Part shown: positions 1-10,804 of the stretch, piece after piece
How the letters are laid out: each line of letters begins with the position of its first letter
Position numbering within the stretch: position 1 is the first letter of the stretch
Assembly (NCBI RefSeq): GCF_001746295.1
Contig: NZ_MJAH01000001.1
Location: 1,461,783 to 1,519,574, forward strand
Reading direction: 5' to 3'
DNA: 57,792 nucleotides
Source: Streptomyces sp. LUP47B
GTDB lineage: Bacteria; Actinomycetota; Actinomycetes; Streptomycetales; Streptomycetaceae
The notes under the pieces: generated by a model
Databases searched by the model: none
Seen by the model: the letters and a program-made list of their open reading frames with translations, nothing else
What the model was told of the DNA's origin: nothing
Position numbers and translations under genes: made by a program

Positions 1-524
1 GCGGGCAGCGCGGTGGGGTGCTCGCCCGCGTAGAGGGCGGTGAACTCCCTTACCAGCAACTGCTTCGACCAGCCGTCGAGCAGGATGTGATGGTTGGTGA
101 TCACCAGGCGGTACCGGTCGGCCGTCCAGCGGACGAGCAGGTACCGCAGCAGCGGGGGCCGGGCCAGGTCGAAGCGGCGGGCGCGCTCCTCGTCCAGGAT
201 CCGCAGCCAGGCGCTCTCGCGTTCGGCGTCGTCGAGACCGCGCAAGTCGGCCTCGGACCAGGGCAGTTCGACGTCCGTGGGAACGATCTGGAGGGGGGCC
301 GCGGACTCCCGGCGGCGGAAGCAGGCACGCAGGTTCGGGTGCCGGTCGAGCAGGGCCTGGCCCGCGGCGCGTACGGCGGCGGGGGCGACGTCACCGGTCA
401 GTTCGAGGATCTGCTGGGCGGCGTAGACATCGGGTGCCTGCTCGTCGTCGTACAGGGCGTGGAAGAGCAGCCCTTCCTGCAACGGCGACAGGGGCAGGAT
501 GTCGGCGATTCCGGACCGGGTCAC
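1..524 (-). CDS. NRPS, N-terminal condensation domain (partial, 3' end outside window)
   Basis: Only the first ~174 codons are present. The protein begins VTRSGIADILPLSPLQEGLL, the start of a condensation domain, and carries the catalytic motif HHILLDGWS near residue 142. The GTG start is chosen because GGAGGTAA lies 6 bases upstream and overlaps the TAA stop of the preceding NRPS gene (531), so the two are translationally linked. The upstream protein ends in an epimerisation domain, so this C domain should be of the D-accepting (DCL) type and extend the peptide after a D residue. Its A domain, and hence the third residue, lies outside the window. The C-domain assignment is from visible motifs; the DCL subtype is inferred from position. 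Confidence 0.93.
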   Translation of the reverse strand, partial: MTRSGIADILPLSPLQEGLLFHALYDDEQAPDVYAAQQILELTGDVAPAAVRAAGQALLDRHPNLRACFRRRESAAPLQIVPTDVELPWSEADLRGLDDAERESAWLRILDEERARRFDLARPPLLRYLLVRWTADRYRLVITNHHILLDGWSKQLLVREFTALYAGEHPTALP

Positions 525-530
525 CGTGGG

Positions 531-3500
531 TTACCTCCACTCGCTTGAGAACTCGGCTTCGAGTTCGTCGATCTCCGCTTGGGACAGCGACACCAGGGGC
601 AGGTCGGACGGGGTGTGCCCGCCGTCCGTGCCGGTGCCTTCGAAGGCGGCAAGGGCCTGGCACCACCCGTCGGCCAGGGCGGTCACCTCGTCGTCGTTCC
701 AGAGGCGCGGTACCCAGGACCAGGTGGCGGTGAGCGTGCCGTCGGGGTCGGCCACGGCTGTGATCTCCAGGCCGTGGGCGACGGGCTGCGCCGGGTCGTG
801 GGCGGCGCCGAGTACCGTGCCGGACAGGGTCTCGGGCGCCGGCGACCAGGGGGCGTCCGCGCCGGGGTCGCGGCGGCCCAGGTAGTTGAAGCCGATCTGC
901 GGGACGGGGAGTCCGGCGAGGAGTTGGCCCGTCTCGGGATTGAGGTGGCGGAGCAGGCCGTGGCCGAGACCGTGGCCGGGGGCAGCCCGCAGGTGCTCCT
1001 TGACGACCTTGAGGATCCGCGCCGGGTCGCCGAGGTCGAGCCCGCGCAGATCGAGGCGGGCCGGTACGACGCTGGTGAACCAGCCGACCGTCCGGGTCGG
1101 GTCGACGCCCTCGGCGAACTCCTCGCGGCCGTGCCGCTCGATGTCGAGCAGCGGCGCCGGGCGGCCCGGCAGACGGGCGAAGGCGGTTGCCAGCGCGGCG
1201 AGCAGGACGTCTTCGGGACCCGCGTGGAAGGCCGCGGGCACCGTGGTGAGCAGACCGGAGGCCGGGAGCCCCCGGGTGAGGTGGCGCATCTGGCCGACGA
1301 GGTCCGTGGAGCGCACGGCGGGCAGCGGATCGGGGTCCCCCAACACTCCCCTCCAGAAGTCGAGTTCGGCGGACCTCGATGTGCTCTCGTGCTCCAGCAG
1401 ACGAGCCCAGGCCCTGAAGGACGTGCCTCGCGGGGTGAGTTCCTCTCCGCGCCAGGCCGCGGCCAGGTCGGTCCGCAGGATGTGCCAGGACACCGCGTCC
1501 ACGGCGAGGTGGTGGATCGTCAGCAGCAGCCGTCCGCGACGGCCGGGGCCCGCGTCGAACCAGACCGCGCGCACCAGATCGCCGCGGTGCGGGTCGAGTC
1601 GGGGGGCCGCCCGCTGGAGATCCAGGACGGTGGCCCGTTCCAGCAGGCCGGTGGCGTCGAGGGAGCCGGGTGGTGGGATGACGGCCGTTCCGCCGCCGTC
1701 CAGACGCAGCCGCAGGGCGTCGTGGTGGTCGATCACTGCCTGGAGCGCCTTGCACAGGCTCTCCTCGTCGGCGTCCTCCGGGGTGACGAGCAGCATCGAC
1801 TGGCTGAACGCCTCGATGGGGCCGCCACGTTCGACGAGTCGCCGCAAGGCAGGTGTGAGGGGCAGTTCGCCCGTCGGGGCGTCCTGTGTCACCGACGTCG
1901 GGGGCGGCGCGTCGGCCGCCACCGCGGCGAGGCCTGCGACTGTGCGCTGTTCGAACACATCCCGGGGCGTCAGGCGCAGTCCCTCCGCGAGGGCCCTGCT
2001 GACGAGGTGGATGGAGGTGATGCTGTCGCCACCGAGATCGAAGAAGCCCGTATTCAGGCCCACTTGGCAGGCGGGCAGCCCGAGCACCTCGGCGACGAGG
2101 GCGCGCAGGGTCTCCTCCTGCGGTGTGCGCGGCTCCCTGTTGTTCGCGGCGGAGCGGGTGCCGGGGGCGGGCAGGGCGGCCCGGTCGAGCTTGCCGTTGG
2201 ATGTCATGGGCAGGGCGTCGAGGGCCACGAGCGCCTCGGGGACCATGTGCGCGGGGAGGTTCCGGGCGGCATGGGCGCGGACCGCGTCGAGGTCACCGGC
2301 GGCGGCCCCGGCGACATAGCCCACCAGGCGCCGTACGCCGGGTGTGTCCTCGCGCACCACCACCGCTGCCTGGGCGACGGCGGGATGGCCGGTCAGCGCC
2401 CCCTCGACCTCGCCGGGCTCGATCCGCAGCCCCCTGATCTTCAGCTGTCCGTCGGCCCGGCCCCGCAGCTCCAGCACGCCGTCGGCGCGCCGCACGGCCA
2501 GGTCGCCGGTGCGGTACATGCGTGCGCCCGGTGGGCCGAAGGGGTCGGCGACGAACCGCTCGCAGGTCAGGTCCGGGCGCCTCCAGTAGCCGCGGGCCAC
2601 ATGGTCACCCGCCACATACAGCTCGCCCTCGACGCCTGCCGGTACGAGGTTGAGGTGTGCGTCGAGCACATAGGCCCGGGTGTTCCACATGGGGCGGCCG
2701 ACGGGCACCGGTCCGGAGGGCAGCTCCTCCCCCGGCTCGATGCGGTGGTCGGTGCAGCCGACGGTGAGTTCGGTGGGGCCGTAGTGGTTGACCAGCCGTA
2801 CCCCGGGGTGATCGCGACGCCAGACGCGCAGCGCCTCGCCGACCAGGGCCTCCCCGCCCAGCATGAACTCCTCGGTGGGCGAGAGATCGTACGGTAGCGC
2901 GGGGAGCAGGGGAAGGTGGCTGGGAGTGGCCTTGAGGAAGCTGTAGCCGCCGGGCAGTTCGGTGGTGCCCGCCTCGTGGAAGGCCGCGATGTGCACCCGG
3001 CCGCCCAGGGCGAGCGCTCCGTGCAGGGTGGTCACGGTCGCGTCGAAGGTCATCGTGGCGTGCAGCAGCGAGGTGCCGCGCAGGCTCGGGTAGGCCTCGG
3101 CACAGCGGGCCACATAGGTGGTGAGGTTGCGGTGTTCGACGACCACACCCTTGGGGCGGCCGGTGGTCCCTGAGGTGTAGATCAGGTAGGCCGGGTCGGC
3201 GGGCCGGGCCTCGGGGAGTTCGGCCGTGGGGCCGTCGGGGGTCGCGTCGGGGCTCACGTGCGGGCGGTCCGCGTCGACGGGTACCGGTGCGATGACGCAG
3301 ACGGGGTCGGCGTCGGACAGCAGGTGGGCCGTCCGCTCGGCGGGGTGGTCCGGGTCGAGCGGGAGATAGGCGGCCCCCGCCTTGAGGACGGCGAGGACCG
3401 CGACCGCGAGGTCGACGGAACGGGGCAGCGCGAAGGCGACGACACGGCCCGGACCGGCGCCGCGCTCGACCAGCGCGTGCGCCAAGTCGTCTGTCCGAGA

Positions 3501-6500
3501 CTCTAGATGGCGGTACGTCAATGAGGTGTGCGCGTCGGTCACGGCGAGGGCGTCGGGCGTTTCGGCCGCCCGCTGGGCGAACATCCGGGGAAACGTGGTG
3601 TCCGGGATGGCCCGCGCGGTGTCGGTCAGGTCGGACAGCAGACGTCGGCGTTCGTCCGGTGCGAGGACGTCGAGATCCGCGATTTCCCGGTCCGGTGCGG
3701 CGAGCGCCGCCCGCAGCAGTCGTTCCAGACGTGCGGCCAGTTCCTCGGCGGTGCGGCGGTCGAAGAGGTCGGCGCTGTACTGGAGGGTGCCGTCGATGCC
3801 CTTCGGGGTGCCGTCGGCCGCCCGGTGCTCGGCGAGGTTGAAGGTGAGGTCGATCTTGGTCGAGCCGGTCTCCACGGGGAGGGTGCGGTCGTCCAGGCCG
3901 GGCAGTCTCAGACGCCATGAGGCGGTCGGCCGGAAGGCGAGCATCACCTGGAACAGCGGGTGCCGGGCCGGCGAGCGGGACGGATTGAGCGCCTCGACGA
4001 GCTGCTCGAACGGCAGGTCCTGGTGTGCGTGGGCGGCGAGGTCCGTCTCGCGCACCCGGTCGAGGAGTTCGCGGAAGGTCGGCCCGCCCGAGGTGTCGGT
4101 ACGCAGCACGAGGGTGTTCACGAAGCAGCCGACCAGATCGTCCAGGGCCTCGTCGGGGCGGCCCGCGACCGGTGTGCCGAGCGGGATGTCGGTCCCCGCG
4201 CCCAGCCGGGTCAGCAGGGCGGCGAGCCCGGCCTGTACGGCCATGAACACCGTCACGCCCCGGTCGGCGGCGAGGTCGCGCAGCCGCTGGTGCAGGTCGG
4301 CGTCCCAGTGGACGGGGATGTCGCCACCCCGGTGCGTGGCCCGCGCCGGGCGGGGCCGGTCGACGGGGAGCGGGAGCTCGTCGGGGAGGCCCGCCAGGGC
4401 CTGCCGCCAGTGGGCGAGTTGCCGGTCGCGGTCGTCGCCGAGGAGTTCACGCTGCCGGCGCGCGTAGTCCTGGTACCGGACGGGCAGCGGCGCCCAGTCG
4501 GGGGCCTCGCCCGTGAGCCGGGTCCGATACGCGGTGGCCAGGTCGCTCAGGAGCGGCTGCAGGGACCAGCCGTCGGCGGCGATGTGATGAAGCACCAGCA
4601 GGAGGACGTGATCCTCGGGGCCCAGCGCGAGGAGGTGGGCACGGAACGGTGCGTCGGTGGCGAGCTCGAACCTCTTGGCCGCCAACTCGGCTGCCAAGTC
4701 TGAGAGTTCGGACTCAGTCACCGGCTGGACGGACAGTTCCGGGGACACGTGTGCCAGCAGCCTGGTACGCGGGGTGCCGTCGGTGTCCGGATAGACGGTG
4801 CGCAGGATCTCGTGTCTGCCGCTGACGTCGGCCAGGGCCGCTCGCAGGGCGTCCTGGTCCAGGGCCGCGCCGGTCAGCCGTACGGCGAGGGGCACGTGGT
4901 AGGCGGCGCCGGTCGGCTCGGCGCGGTGCAGGAACCACAGACGCCGCTGGGCGGAGGACAGCGGAGCATCACCGTCCTGCGCACTCCTGACCAGTGGAGG
5001 CACCGGGCGCACCGGTTCGGCGGCAGGGAGGAGCCGGGCCAGGGCCGCCGCGGTCGGCGCCTCGAAGACGTCCCGCAGGCCGAGGTCGGTGCCCAGCGTG
5101 GTCCGGATGCGGTGGACGAGCCGCAGCGCGTGCAGGGAGTGGCCGCCGAGACCGAGGAAACTGTCGTCCGGGCCGACGCCGGGAAGACCGAGGACATCGG
5201 CGATCAGCGCGCACAGCACCTCTTCGTGTGCGGTACGCGCACTCCGCCCGGCGTGCCGGCCGGCGGCGCGTACCGGCGCGGGCAGGGCCGCGCGGTCCAC
5301 CTTGCCGTTGGCGGTCAGTGGCAGCCGGTCCAGGAGGACGACGGCGGAGGGCACCAGGTAGGCGGGCAGGAGCCCGGCGAGGTACGCGCGCAGGGCGTCC
5401 GCCTCCGCACCCGCGGCGGCGGTGGCGTAGGCGACGAGGCCGCGGTCGCCGGGCCGGTCCTCGCGGACGACGGCGACGGCGTGCTCGACGTCCGGGTGGC
5501 CGCCGAGAGCCGCCTCGACCTCCGCCGGTTCGACACGGTGGCCGCGCACCTTGACCTGGTCGTCCGCACGCCCGTGGAAGGCGAGTTGGCGGTCGGGGGT
5601 CAGCCGTACGCGATCCCCGGTGCGGTACATGCGTCCGCCGGGCGGTCCGAACGGGTCGGCGACGAACCGCTCCGCGCTGGCGCCCGGACGGTCCAGGTAG
5701 CCGCGGGCCACGCCGGGGCCGGCGAGGTACAACTCCCCCACCGTGCCCGGCGGGGCCGGTCGCAGGGCGCCGTCGAGGACGTAGGCGCGCATGCCGTCGA
5801 GCGGGCGACCGATGGGCAGCGGTTCCGGCACCTCCGCAGTGCCGGGGCAGGGGCGGGTGGTGGCGAAGGTGGTGGCCTCGGTGGGCCCGTAGCCGTTGGT
5901 GACGGTCAGCCCCGGGCAGGCGTCCAGTGCGCTGCGGACGGCGGCGGCCGGCACCGTGTCGCCACCCGCCCAGACCTGGCGGAGCCCCGTGAAGCACCCC
6001 GGGTCCTCCTCCGCGACGAGCCGGAAGAGCCCCGCCGTCAGCCACAGCGCGGTCAGCCCGTGGCGACGCGACAGCCGCCTGATCGCCGCGGCGTCCACAT
6101 CCTCGTCCGGGCCCGCGACCACGGCGGTGCCGCCCCTCAGCAGCGGGACCCACAGCTCGTAGGTGGAGGCGTCGAAAGCCGTCGGCGAGTGGACCAGGAC
6201 ACGCGCGTGCGCGCCGCCCGCGAAGGCACTGTCCGTCGCGAGGGCCGTGACGTCCCGGTGGCTGACCGCCACGCCCTTGGGCGTGCCGGTGGAGCCGGAG
6301 GTGTGACTGACATAGGCCAACTGGTCCGGATGCAGCGGGAGCTCGGGATCGGTGTCGGGCTCGGTGGCGAGCGACGGCAGGTCGTCGACCAGGACCACCG
6401 GGCAGTCGTACGACGGTGACGTTCCGTCCGCCCGGAGGGCCTCGGCTGTCGTCCCGTCCGCGAGGAGGACCGCCGCCGATGTTCCGTCCAGGATCCGGTG

Positions 6501-8186
6501 GGTTCGGGCGGCCGGGGCGCGGGGGTCGACGCCGACGTAGGCGGCGCCCGCCTTGAGGACCGCGAGGAGGGCGACGACCAGGTGTTCGGAGCGGCGCGTC
6601 AGGACGGCGACGCGGTCCTCCGCGCGGACGCCGAGACGCAGCAGGCGGTGTGCGAGGCGGTTGGCGCGGGCGTTCAACTCGGCGTAGCTGAGGACGTGTT
6701 CGCCGCACACGACAGCTGGCGTCGTGGGCGTCGCGGCGACCCGGGCCGCGAAGAGGGCGGGCACGGTTCCCGTGGCCGTCCGGGGCACCGGGCCGTCCAG
6801 CAGGGCCGCCCGCGACTCGTCGGGCAGCGTCAGCTCGATCCGGCCGATCGGGGTGGCGGGACCGAGCACGGCGACCGCGAAACGTTCCGCGAAGTGACTG
6901 AACCGGCCGTGGTGGGCGGTGAGTTCGGCGTCCGTGTAGCAGGCGGTGCTCGCGTCGAGGTCGATGCGGATGCCGTTGCCGTCGGCGCGTTCGTAGACGT
7001 TGACGGCGAGGTCCTCGACCGGGCCCGTGGAAAGGTTGTGACGGGTGGTCGGGTGCCCGGCGAACCTCAACTCCGGTCCGAACGCCATGATGTTGACGAC
7101 GGGGCCGAAGAATCTGCGGTCGCCGCCGGGCCAGTCCAGCTCGCGACGCAGGTCCTCGCCCCGGTACCGCTGGTGCGCGAGCAGGTCCCGGGTCGCGGCG
7201 GCGGCCTGGCGTACGAGGTCGTCGGCGCGGGTGTCGGGGCGTACGGACAGCCGCAGCGGGAGGACGTTGGAGGCCATGCCCGGGGTGGCGCGCTCGGTGT
7301 CGCTCTCGCGGGCGGTGACGGCGAGGCCGAGGACGATGTCCCGCGCCCCGGTGAGCCGGTGCAGATAGGCCGCGGTCGCGGCGATCAGGACCCGGGACCA
7401 GCGGGTGCCCGTGTGCGCGGCGGCCGAGTGGACCGAGTCGCCCGCGCTGTCGGCGAGGCGACCGGTTCGGCGCAGGAAGCCCTCGCTCACCCGTGGCGAC
7501 TGGTCACTGAGGCCGACCGGATCCGGGCGGTCGGCGCAGACGTCGGCCCAGTGGCGGCTGTCGGCCGCTCGGCGGTCGTCGGTGCGGTACATCTCGTCCG
7601 CCTGGACCAGCGGGGCGAGGGGGGCCTCGGGCGGGGTGTGCGCGGTGCCCGCGGCGAGGGCCGTGTAGGCGTCGGCGACCCGGGCCGCGATGAGGGAGCA
7701 GCTGAACCCGTCGACGACGATGTGGTGGTAGCAGTGGTACCAGATCCAGTGCTCGTCACGGAGCCTGAGCAGCGCGTACCGGAACAGCGGAGCCCGTTCG
7801 AGATCGAAGGGCAGCGCGAAGTCGGCCTCCCGCCAGGCGTCGGCGGCGGCGACGGGGTCGGCCGAGTCCCTGAGGTCGACGACGGTCAACTCCCAGACGG
7901 GGTCGGGCTCGACGATCTGGTGGAGGACGTCGCCGTCGGCCGTGACGCGGGCCCGCAGGGTCTCGGTCGCCGCGACGACCCGGCACAGGGCGGTGCGGAA
8001 GCGGTCGACGTCGACGGAGCCGTGGATCTCGGTGTACTCGCCGACGTTGTAGGCGGATCGGGCGGCGGAGTCCAGACGCTGGCCGAACCACATCGAGCGC
8101 TGGGCGGCGGACAGGCCCAGTGCGCGGGCGGGCAGGGACACGCCGGTCGTGGGCGGCACGTCGGCAGACGCGGAAAGGTCCGTCAT
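531..8186 (-). CDS. Two-module nonribosomal peptide synthetase, C-A-T-C-A-T-E
   Basis: A 2551-residue peptide synthetase. Domains by approximate residue: C1 15-450 (HHIVVDGFS), A1 490-965, carrier T1 near 1012 (LGGHSL), C2 1075-1510 (HHIAADGWS), A2 1530-2000, T2 near 2052 (LGGDSI, the form usual before E domains), E 2105-2540 ([10 protein letters not shown] and TVGWFT). Aligned by eye to PheA, the A1 pocket reads D-A-Y-W-W-G-G-T-F-K, close to valine-type codes. The A2 pocket reads D-A-T-K-M-G-H-V-G-K, close to the Asp code D-L-T-K-V-G-H-I-G-K. C1 opens [10 protein letters not shown], a type often found at the start of assembly lines, so it may accept an acyl starter. The ATG at 8186 overlaps the upstream stop by 4 bp; an open extension to 8501 is rejected because it runs into that gene. 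There is no thioesterase here. Product inferred: (acyl)-Val/aliphatic-D-Asp or D-cysteate-X. Confidence 0.95.
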   Translation of the reverse strand: MTDLSASADVPPTTGVSLPARALGLSAAQRSMWFGQRLDSAARSAYNVGEYTEIHGSVDVDRFRTALCRVVAATETLRARVTADGDVLHQIVEPDPVWELTVVDLRDSADPVAAADAWREADFALPFDLERAPLFRYALLRLRDEHWIWYHCYHHIVVDGFSCSLIAARVADAYTALAAGTAHTPPEAPLAPLVQADEMYRTDDRRAADSRHWADVCADRPDPVGLSDQSPRVSEGFLRRTGRLADSAGDSVHSAAAHTGTRWSRVLIAATAAYLHRLTGARDIVLGLAVTARESDTERATPGMASNVLPLRLSVRPDTRADDLVRQAAAATRDLLAHQRYRGEDLRRELDWPGGDRRFFGPVVNIMAFGPELRFAGHPTTRHNLSTGPVEDLAVNVYERADGNGIRIDLDASTACYTDAELTAHHGRFSHFAERFAVAVLGPATPIGRIELTLPDESRAALLDGPVPRTATGTVPALFAARVAATPTTPAVVCGEHVLSYAELNARANRLAHRLLRLGVRAEDRVAVLTRRSEHLVVALLAVLKAGAAYVGVDPRAPAARTHRILDGTSAAVLLADGTTAEALRADGTSPSYDCPVVLVDDLPSLATEPDTDPELPLHPDQLAYVSHTSGSTGTPKGVAVSHRDVTALATDSAFAGGAHARVLVHSPTAFDASTYELWVPLLRGGTAVVAGPDEDVDAAAIRRLSRRHGLTALWLTAGLFRLVAEEDPGCFTGLRQVWAGGDTVPAAAVRSALDACPGLTVTNGYGPTEATTFATTRPCPGTAEVPEPLPIGRPLDGMRAYVLDGALRPAPPGTVGELYLAGPGVARGYLDRPGASAERFVADPFGPPGGRMYRTGDRVRLTPDRQLAFHGRADDQVKVRGHRVEPAEVEAALGGHPDVEHAVAVVREDRPGDRGLVAYATAAAGAEADALRAYLAGLLPAYLVPSAVVLLDRLPLTANGKVDRAALPAPVRAAGRHAGRSARTAHEEVLCALIADVLGLPGVGPDDSFLGLGGHSLHALRLVHRIRTTLGTDLGLRDVFEAPTAAALARLLPAAEPVRPVPPLVRSAQDGDAPLSSAQRRLWFLHRAEPTGAAYHVPLAVRLTGAALDQDALRAALADVSGRHEILRTVYPDTDGTPRTRLLAHVSPELSVQPVTESELSDLAAELAAKRFELATDAPFRAHLLALGPEDHVLLLVLHHIAADGWSLQPLLSDLATAYRTRLTGEAPDWAPLPVRYQDYARRQRELLGDDRDRQLAHWRQALAGLPDELPLPVDRPRPARATHRGGDIPVHWDADLHQRLRDLAADRGVTVFMAVQAGLAALLTRLGAGTDIPLGTPVAGRPDEALDDLVGCFVNTLVLRTDTSGGPTFRELLDRVRETDLAAHAHQDLPFEQLVEALNPSRSPARHPLFQVMLAFRPTASWRLRLPGLDDRTLPVETGSTKIDLTFNLAEHRAADGTPKGIDGTLQYSADLFDRRTAEELAARLERLLRAALAAPDREIADLDVLAPDERRRLLSDLTDTARAIPDTTFPRMFAQRAAETPDALAVTDAHTSLTYRHLESRTDDLAHALVERGAGPGRVVAFALPRSVDLAVAVLAVLKAGAAYLPLDPDHPAERTAHLLSDADPVCVIAPVPVDADRPHVSPDATPDGPTAELPEARPADPAYLIYTSGTTGRPKGVVVEHRNLTTYVARCAEAYPSLRGTSLLHATMTFDATVTTLHGALALGGRVHIAAFHEAGTTELPGGYSFLKATPSHLPLLPALPYDLSPTEEFMLGGEALVGEALRVWRRDHPGVRLVNHYGPTELTVGCTDHRIEPGEELPSGPVPVGRPMWNTRAYVLDAHLNLVPAGVEGELYVAGDHVARGYWRRPDLTCERFVADPFGPPGARMYRTGDLAVRRADGVLELRGRADGQLKIRGLRIEPGEVEGALTGHPAVAQAAVVVREDTPGVRRLVGYVAGAAAGDLDAVRAHAARNLPAHMVPEALVALDALPMTSNGKLDRAALPAPGTRSAANNREPRTPQEETLRALVAEVLGLPACQVGLNTGFFDLGGDSITSIHLVSRALAEGLRLTPRDVFEQRTVAGLAAVAADAPPPTSVTQDAPTGELPLTPALRRLVERGGPIEAFSQSMLLVTPEDADEESLCKALQAVIDHHDALRLRLDGGGTAVIPPPGSLDATGLLERATVLDLQRAAPRLDPHRGDLVRAVWFDAGPGRRGRLLLTIHHLAVDAVSWHILRTDLAAAWRGEELTPRGTSFRAWARLLEHESTSRSAELDFWRGVLGDPDPLPAVRSTDLVGQMRHLTRGLPASGLLTTVPAAFHAGPEDVLLAALATAFARLPGRPAPLLDIERHGREEFAEGVDPTRTVGWFTSVVPARLDLRGLDLGDPARILKVVKEHLRAAPGHGLGHGLLRHLNPETGQLLAGLPVPQIGFNYLGRRDPGADAPWSPAPETLSGTVLGAAHDPAQPVAHGLEITAVADPDGTLTATWSWVPRLWNDDEVTALADGWCQALAAFEGTGTDGGHTPSDLPLVSLSQAEIDELEAEFSSEWR

Positions 8187-9472
8187 CGGGCCGCCCCCGC
8201 GGTCACGGCGCCCGCCAGCTGACGCTCGACCTGCTCGACGACGCGGCGCGGCCCGGACTCGCCGCCCGGCCAGGTGACGCGCAGCCAGGGTCCGGCGGGT
8301 ACGAGAGGAAGGTCCTGGGCCTGGCGGGCGCGGCCGCCGCCGGTGATGTTGAGGAGCACGAGTTCGTCGGGGCGCACCTGTCCGTCGCGTACGGCTTCCG
8401 CGAGGGCGGCCACGGCCACGCCGGCGCCGGGTTCGATGTCGATCCCCTCGGTCTCCTCGAAGAGGGCCATGGCGGTGAGCGCGGCTTCGTTGTCCGTACA
8501 TCGGATTTGGCCGCCGCTCTCCTCCAGCGCGTCCCGCACCCCACCACGGACTGCGAACGGGGGCCGGCGGTTGGTGAGTTCACGGGCCAGGGGTTCGAGT
8601 TCGCGGCTGGCGGGCGGCTGGCCGCCGTGACACCAGGCCTGGTACAGCGCGGCGAACGGTTCGTTCTGGCACATCAGCAGCCGCGGCAGGGGCTCGCCTG
8701 CGGCGCGGATCCGGCGGGCCGCCTCGTGTGCGCCGATGGCGCCCGTGCCGCTGCCCACGGCCTGCACGTAGACCTGCGGAAGGCGTCCGACGGCCTCGGC
8801 GGCGGCGAGCATGACCGTGCCCAGTCCGTCGCGGCGGCCGACGTTGCGCGCACCGCCCTCGGCGTGGTGGCCGGGCATCCGGGCGAGCAGGTCGGCGCAC
8901 GCGATGGTGTCGCTGTAGGTGGCGGCACCGTCGAGGGCGACGATGCGGACACAGGGGTCGAGCGGCGCGGGAAAGCGCATCCGCTCCAGGGCCGGGGCGG
9001 GCACGACGAGCAGACACGGAACCCGGTACCGGGTGGCGGCCCAGGCGAAGGCGGCGGCGGTGTTCCCGGCCGAGGGGATCACGAGGAGCGGCGGGTCGGC
9101 GGGCAGCCGCCCCAGGACGGTGTAGGCCTCCAGATCCTTGAACGTACAGGTGGGTGACTGCGCTCCGCGCTCGGGCCAGTGGCCGTTGAACGCCACCCAC
9201 AGCCGGTCCAGGCCGAGCAGCCGGCCGAGCCGCTCCGCCGGGTACACCACGGGTCCCGGTACGCCGGGGAAGGTCCGCACCACGGGCAGCAGCGGGGCGT
9301 GGCGGAACAGCCCGGTCGCGCTCGGGGTGTGCGTCCCGTGGTACTCGGTGCGCAGGAACGCCGGTTCCCGGCACGCACGGCAGTCGAGCATGAGTCCGTC
9401 GTCCTCGTAGCGGGTTCCGCATGAGGAACAGACAACCGTGTAGTGACGTGTTCCCGGGAGCGCTCGGAACAT
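8183..9472 (-). CDS. Cysteate synthase-like PLP enzyme (threonine synthase fold)
   Basis: A 429-residue fold-type II PLP enzyme. Its motifs match the methanogen cysteate synthase family (O-phospho-L-serine + sulfite to L-cysteate) better than ordinary threonine synthase: an N-terminal zinc-like pair CSSC...[13 protein letters not shown], the lysine motif [45 protein letters not shown] and EGIDIEP. It is the first gene of the minus-strand NRPS operon and its TGA overlaps the NRPS ATG (ATGA, 8183-8186), so it most likely supplies a building block. The ATG at 9472 is preferred, with GGAAAG nine bases upstream; a TTG at 9511 would add 13 residues. The family call is by recalled motif similarity. 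A diverged threonine synthase or another beta-replacement enzyme making a different amino acid remains possible. Confidence 0.85.
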   Translation of the reverse strand: MFRALPGTRHYTVVCSSCGTRYEDDGLMLDCRACREPAFLRTEYHGTHTPSATGLFRHAPLLPVVRTFPGVPGPVVYPAERLGRLLGLDRLWVAFNGHWPERGAQSPTCTFKDLEAYTVLGRLPADPPLLVIPSAGNTAAAFAWAATRYRVPCLLVVPAPALERMRFPAPLDPCVRIVALDGAATYSDTIACADLLARMPGHHAEGGARNVGRRDGLGTVMLAAAEAVGRLPQVYVQAVGSGTGAIGAHEAARRIRAAGEPLPRLLMCQNEPFAALYQAWCHGGQPPASRELEPLARELTNRRPPFAVRGGVRDALEESGGQIRCTDNEAALTAMALFEETEGIDIEPGAGVAVAALAEAVRDGQVRPDELVLLNITGGGRARQAQDLPLVPAGPWLRVTWPGGESGPRRVVEQVERQLAGAVTAGAAR

Positions 9473-9549
9473 TTTCGCTCGCTTTCCGAAGTGCCGTGTC
9501 TGGCCGGTCAATTGGACCCCGGGCTACGGAAAGCAGGAGTGACACGCAC

Positions 9550-9603
9550 ATGGCCCTTTGGCGACGCCTGCTCGACATGAACCGGATTGTGTTCGACCTG
9601 TGA
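9550..9603 (+). CDS. Possible 17-codon leader peptide
   Basis: ATG at 9550 with AGGAG ten bases upstream, ending in TGA at 9601-9603, encodes MALWRRLLDMNRIVFDL. Six of 17 residues are Leu, Ile or Val, and it sits 109 bases before the branched-chain 2-oxoacid dehydrogenase E1-alpha start. A leader peptide sensing branched-chain aminoacyl-tRNA is conceivable, but no alternative terminator or antiterminator helix is obvious after it and an ORF this short can arise by chance. Confidence 0.2.
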   Translation: MALWRRLLDMNRIVFDL

Positions 9604-9606
9604 ACA
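9590..9606. promoter_or_regulatory. Inverted repeat TGTTC-N7-GAACA, candidate operator
   Basis: Perfect five-base arms separated by seven bases, between the divergent NRPS and oxoacid dehydrogenase operons. It could be a regulator site controlling both directions. Short arms make a chance match possible. Confidence 0.25.
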
Positions 9607-9711
9607 GCGTGATCGATGTTCAGCGGCACTTCACCCGGCCGCCCCTGCACGGCAGTTGGGAAAGCGGACAGCATCCCTTTCGCACACGCCTCGACGAAAG
9701 GACTGCGGAAC

Positions 9712-10803
9712 ATGGGAGATACGTCGATGCATAAGGACGACTCCGAATGGGAAGAAGCGTCCTTCTGGCTCCCTTCACAGGTTCCGGTTTCCTTTTTGCC
9801 AGAATTGAAAAATGGGGGTTCCGCCGAACTCCTCCTGGAGGCCTACCGCAGAATGGTCCTCGGGCGCCGGTTCGACCGGCAGGCGACGGCGCTCGCCCGC
9901 CAGGGGCGGCTCGCGGTCTATCCGTCGAGCCTCGGCCAGGAGGCCTGTCAGGTGGGTGCGGCCCTCGCGTTGCGCGAGAGCGACTGGCTGTTCCCCACCT
10001 ACCGTGACTGCGTCGCGCTGGTCAGCCGAGGCATCGACCCCGTCGAGGCGCTCACACTGATGCGCGGTGACGCCCACTGCGGCTACGACCCCATGCGTCA
10101 CCGCACGGCACCGCAGTGCACCCCGCTGGCCACCCACGCCGCGCACGCCGTCGGACTGGCCCACGGCGAGCGCCTCAAGGGCTCAGACACGGTCGCCCTG
10201 GCCCTGGTCGGCGACGGCGCCACCAGCGAGGGCGACTTCCACGAGGCCGTGAACCTGGCCGGGGTGCTGCGCGCGCCGGTCGTGTTCCTCGTGCAGAACA
10301 ACCGGTACGCCATCTCCGTGCCGCTCTCCGCGCAGACGGCCGCGCCCGGCCTGGCCTACAAGGGCATCGGTTACGGCGTCCGTGCGGAGCAGGTGGACGG
10401 CAACGACGCGGCCGCCGTGCTCGCGGTACTGACCACCGCCGTGGAGGACGCGCGCAGGAGCGGCGGGCCCTGGCTGGTGGAGGCACACACCTACCGGGTC
10501 GGTCCGCACACCAGCGCCGACGACCCGTCCCGCTACCGCACGGCGGCCGAGGAGGAGCACTGGCGGGCCCGGGACCCGCTCGCCCGACTGGAGGCCGCGC
10601 TGCGCGCGGAAGGCCTGCTGACCGCGGCGGACGTCCTCGCCGCGTCGGAAGAGGCCGAGGCGTACGCGACCCGGCTGCGCGGACGGCTGGCGCAGGATCC
10701 CGAACCCGACCCCTCCGCCCTGTTCGACCACGTCTTCGACACCCCGACCCCCCAACTGCTCGCCCAACGCGCGTCGCTGCACCGCGAGTCGGAAAGGCAC
10801 TGA
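9712..10803 (+). CDS. Branched-chain 2-oxoacid dehydrogenase E1 component, alpha subunit
   Basis: A 363-residue thiamine-diphosphate decarboxylase subunit. Visible features are the cofactor motif GDGATSEGDFHEA...QNN (about residues 164-200), the substrate and phosphorylation-loop segment VGPHTSADDPSRYR, and the N-terminal PSSLGQEACQVGAAL typical of E1-alpha. The ATG at 9712 has AAAGGA nine bases upstream; an upstream in-frame ATG at 9616 lacks a comparable site. It is followed after one base by the E1-beta/E2 fusion, so the two form an operon. The complex oxidatively decarboxylates branched 2-oxoacids to isobutyryl-, isovaleryl- or 2-methylbutyryl-CoA. No E3 dihydrolipoamide dehydrogenase is present in the window, so that subunit must be supplied elsewhere. 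Substrate preference is inferred from family resemblance and context. Confidence 0.88.
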   Translation: MGDTSMHKDDSEWEEASFWLPSQVPVSFLPELKNGGSAELLLEAYRRMVLGRRFDRQATALARQGRLAVYPSSLGQEACQVGAALALRESDWLFPTYRDCVALVSRGIDPVEALTLMRGDAHCGYDPMRHRTAPQCTPLATHAAHAVGLAHGERLKGSDTVALALVGDGATSEGDFHEAVNLAGVLRAPVVFLVQNNRYAISVPLSAQTAAPGLAYKGIGYGVRAEQVDGNDAAAVLAVLTTAVEDARRSGGPWLVEAHTYRVGPHTSADDPSRYRTAAEEEHWRARDPLARLEAALRAEGLLTAADVLAASEEAEAYATRLRGRLAQDPEPDPSALFDHVFDTPTPQLLAQRASLHRESERH

Positions 10804-10804
10804 G

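Larger units (their letters stand above)
9473..9711. promoter_or_regulatory. Divergent intergenic region between the NRPS operon and the 2-oxoacid dehydrogenase operon
   Basis: This 239-base gap must hold the promoters for both divergent operons. It is less GC-rich than its surroundings. Apart from a possible 17-codon leader ORF (9550-9603) and the inverted repeat TGTTC-N7-GAACA (9590-9606), I see no clear -35/-10 pair. A ribosome binding site (AAAGGA) lies just before the E1-alpha start. Confidence 0.5.

Noticed and set aside
579..2897. 772-codon plus-strand frame opposite the NRPS
   Set aside because: Antisense shadow of A2/T2/E domains; no ribosome binding site, no recognisable domain, composition typical of mirrored high-GC coding DNA.
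8187..8501. N-terminal extension of the NRPS to 8501
   Set aside because: It lies inside the cysteate synthase coding sequence in another frame and is Arg/Pro/Gly-rich nonsense; the ATG at 8186 begins just ahead of a normal C domain.
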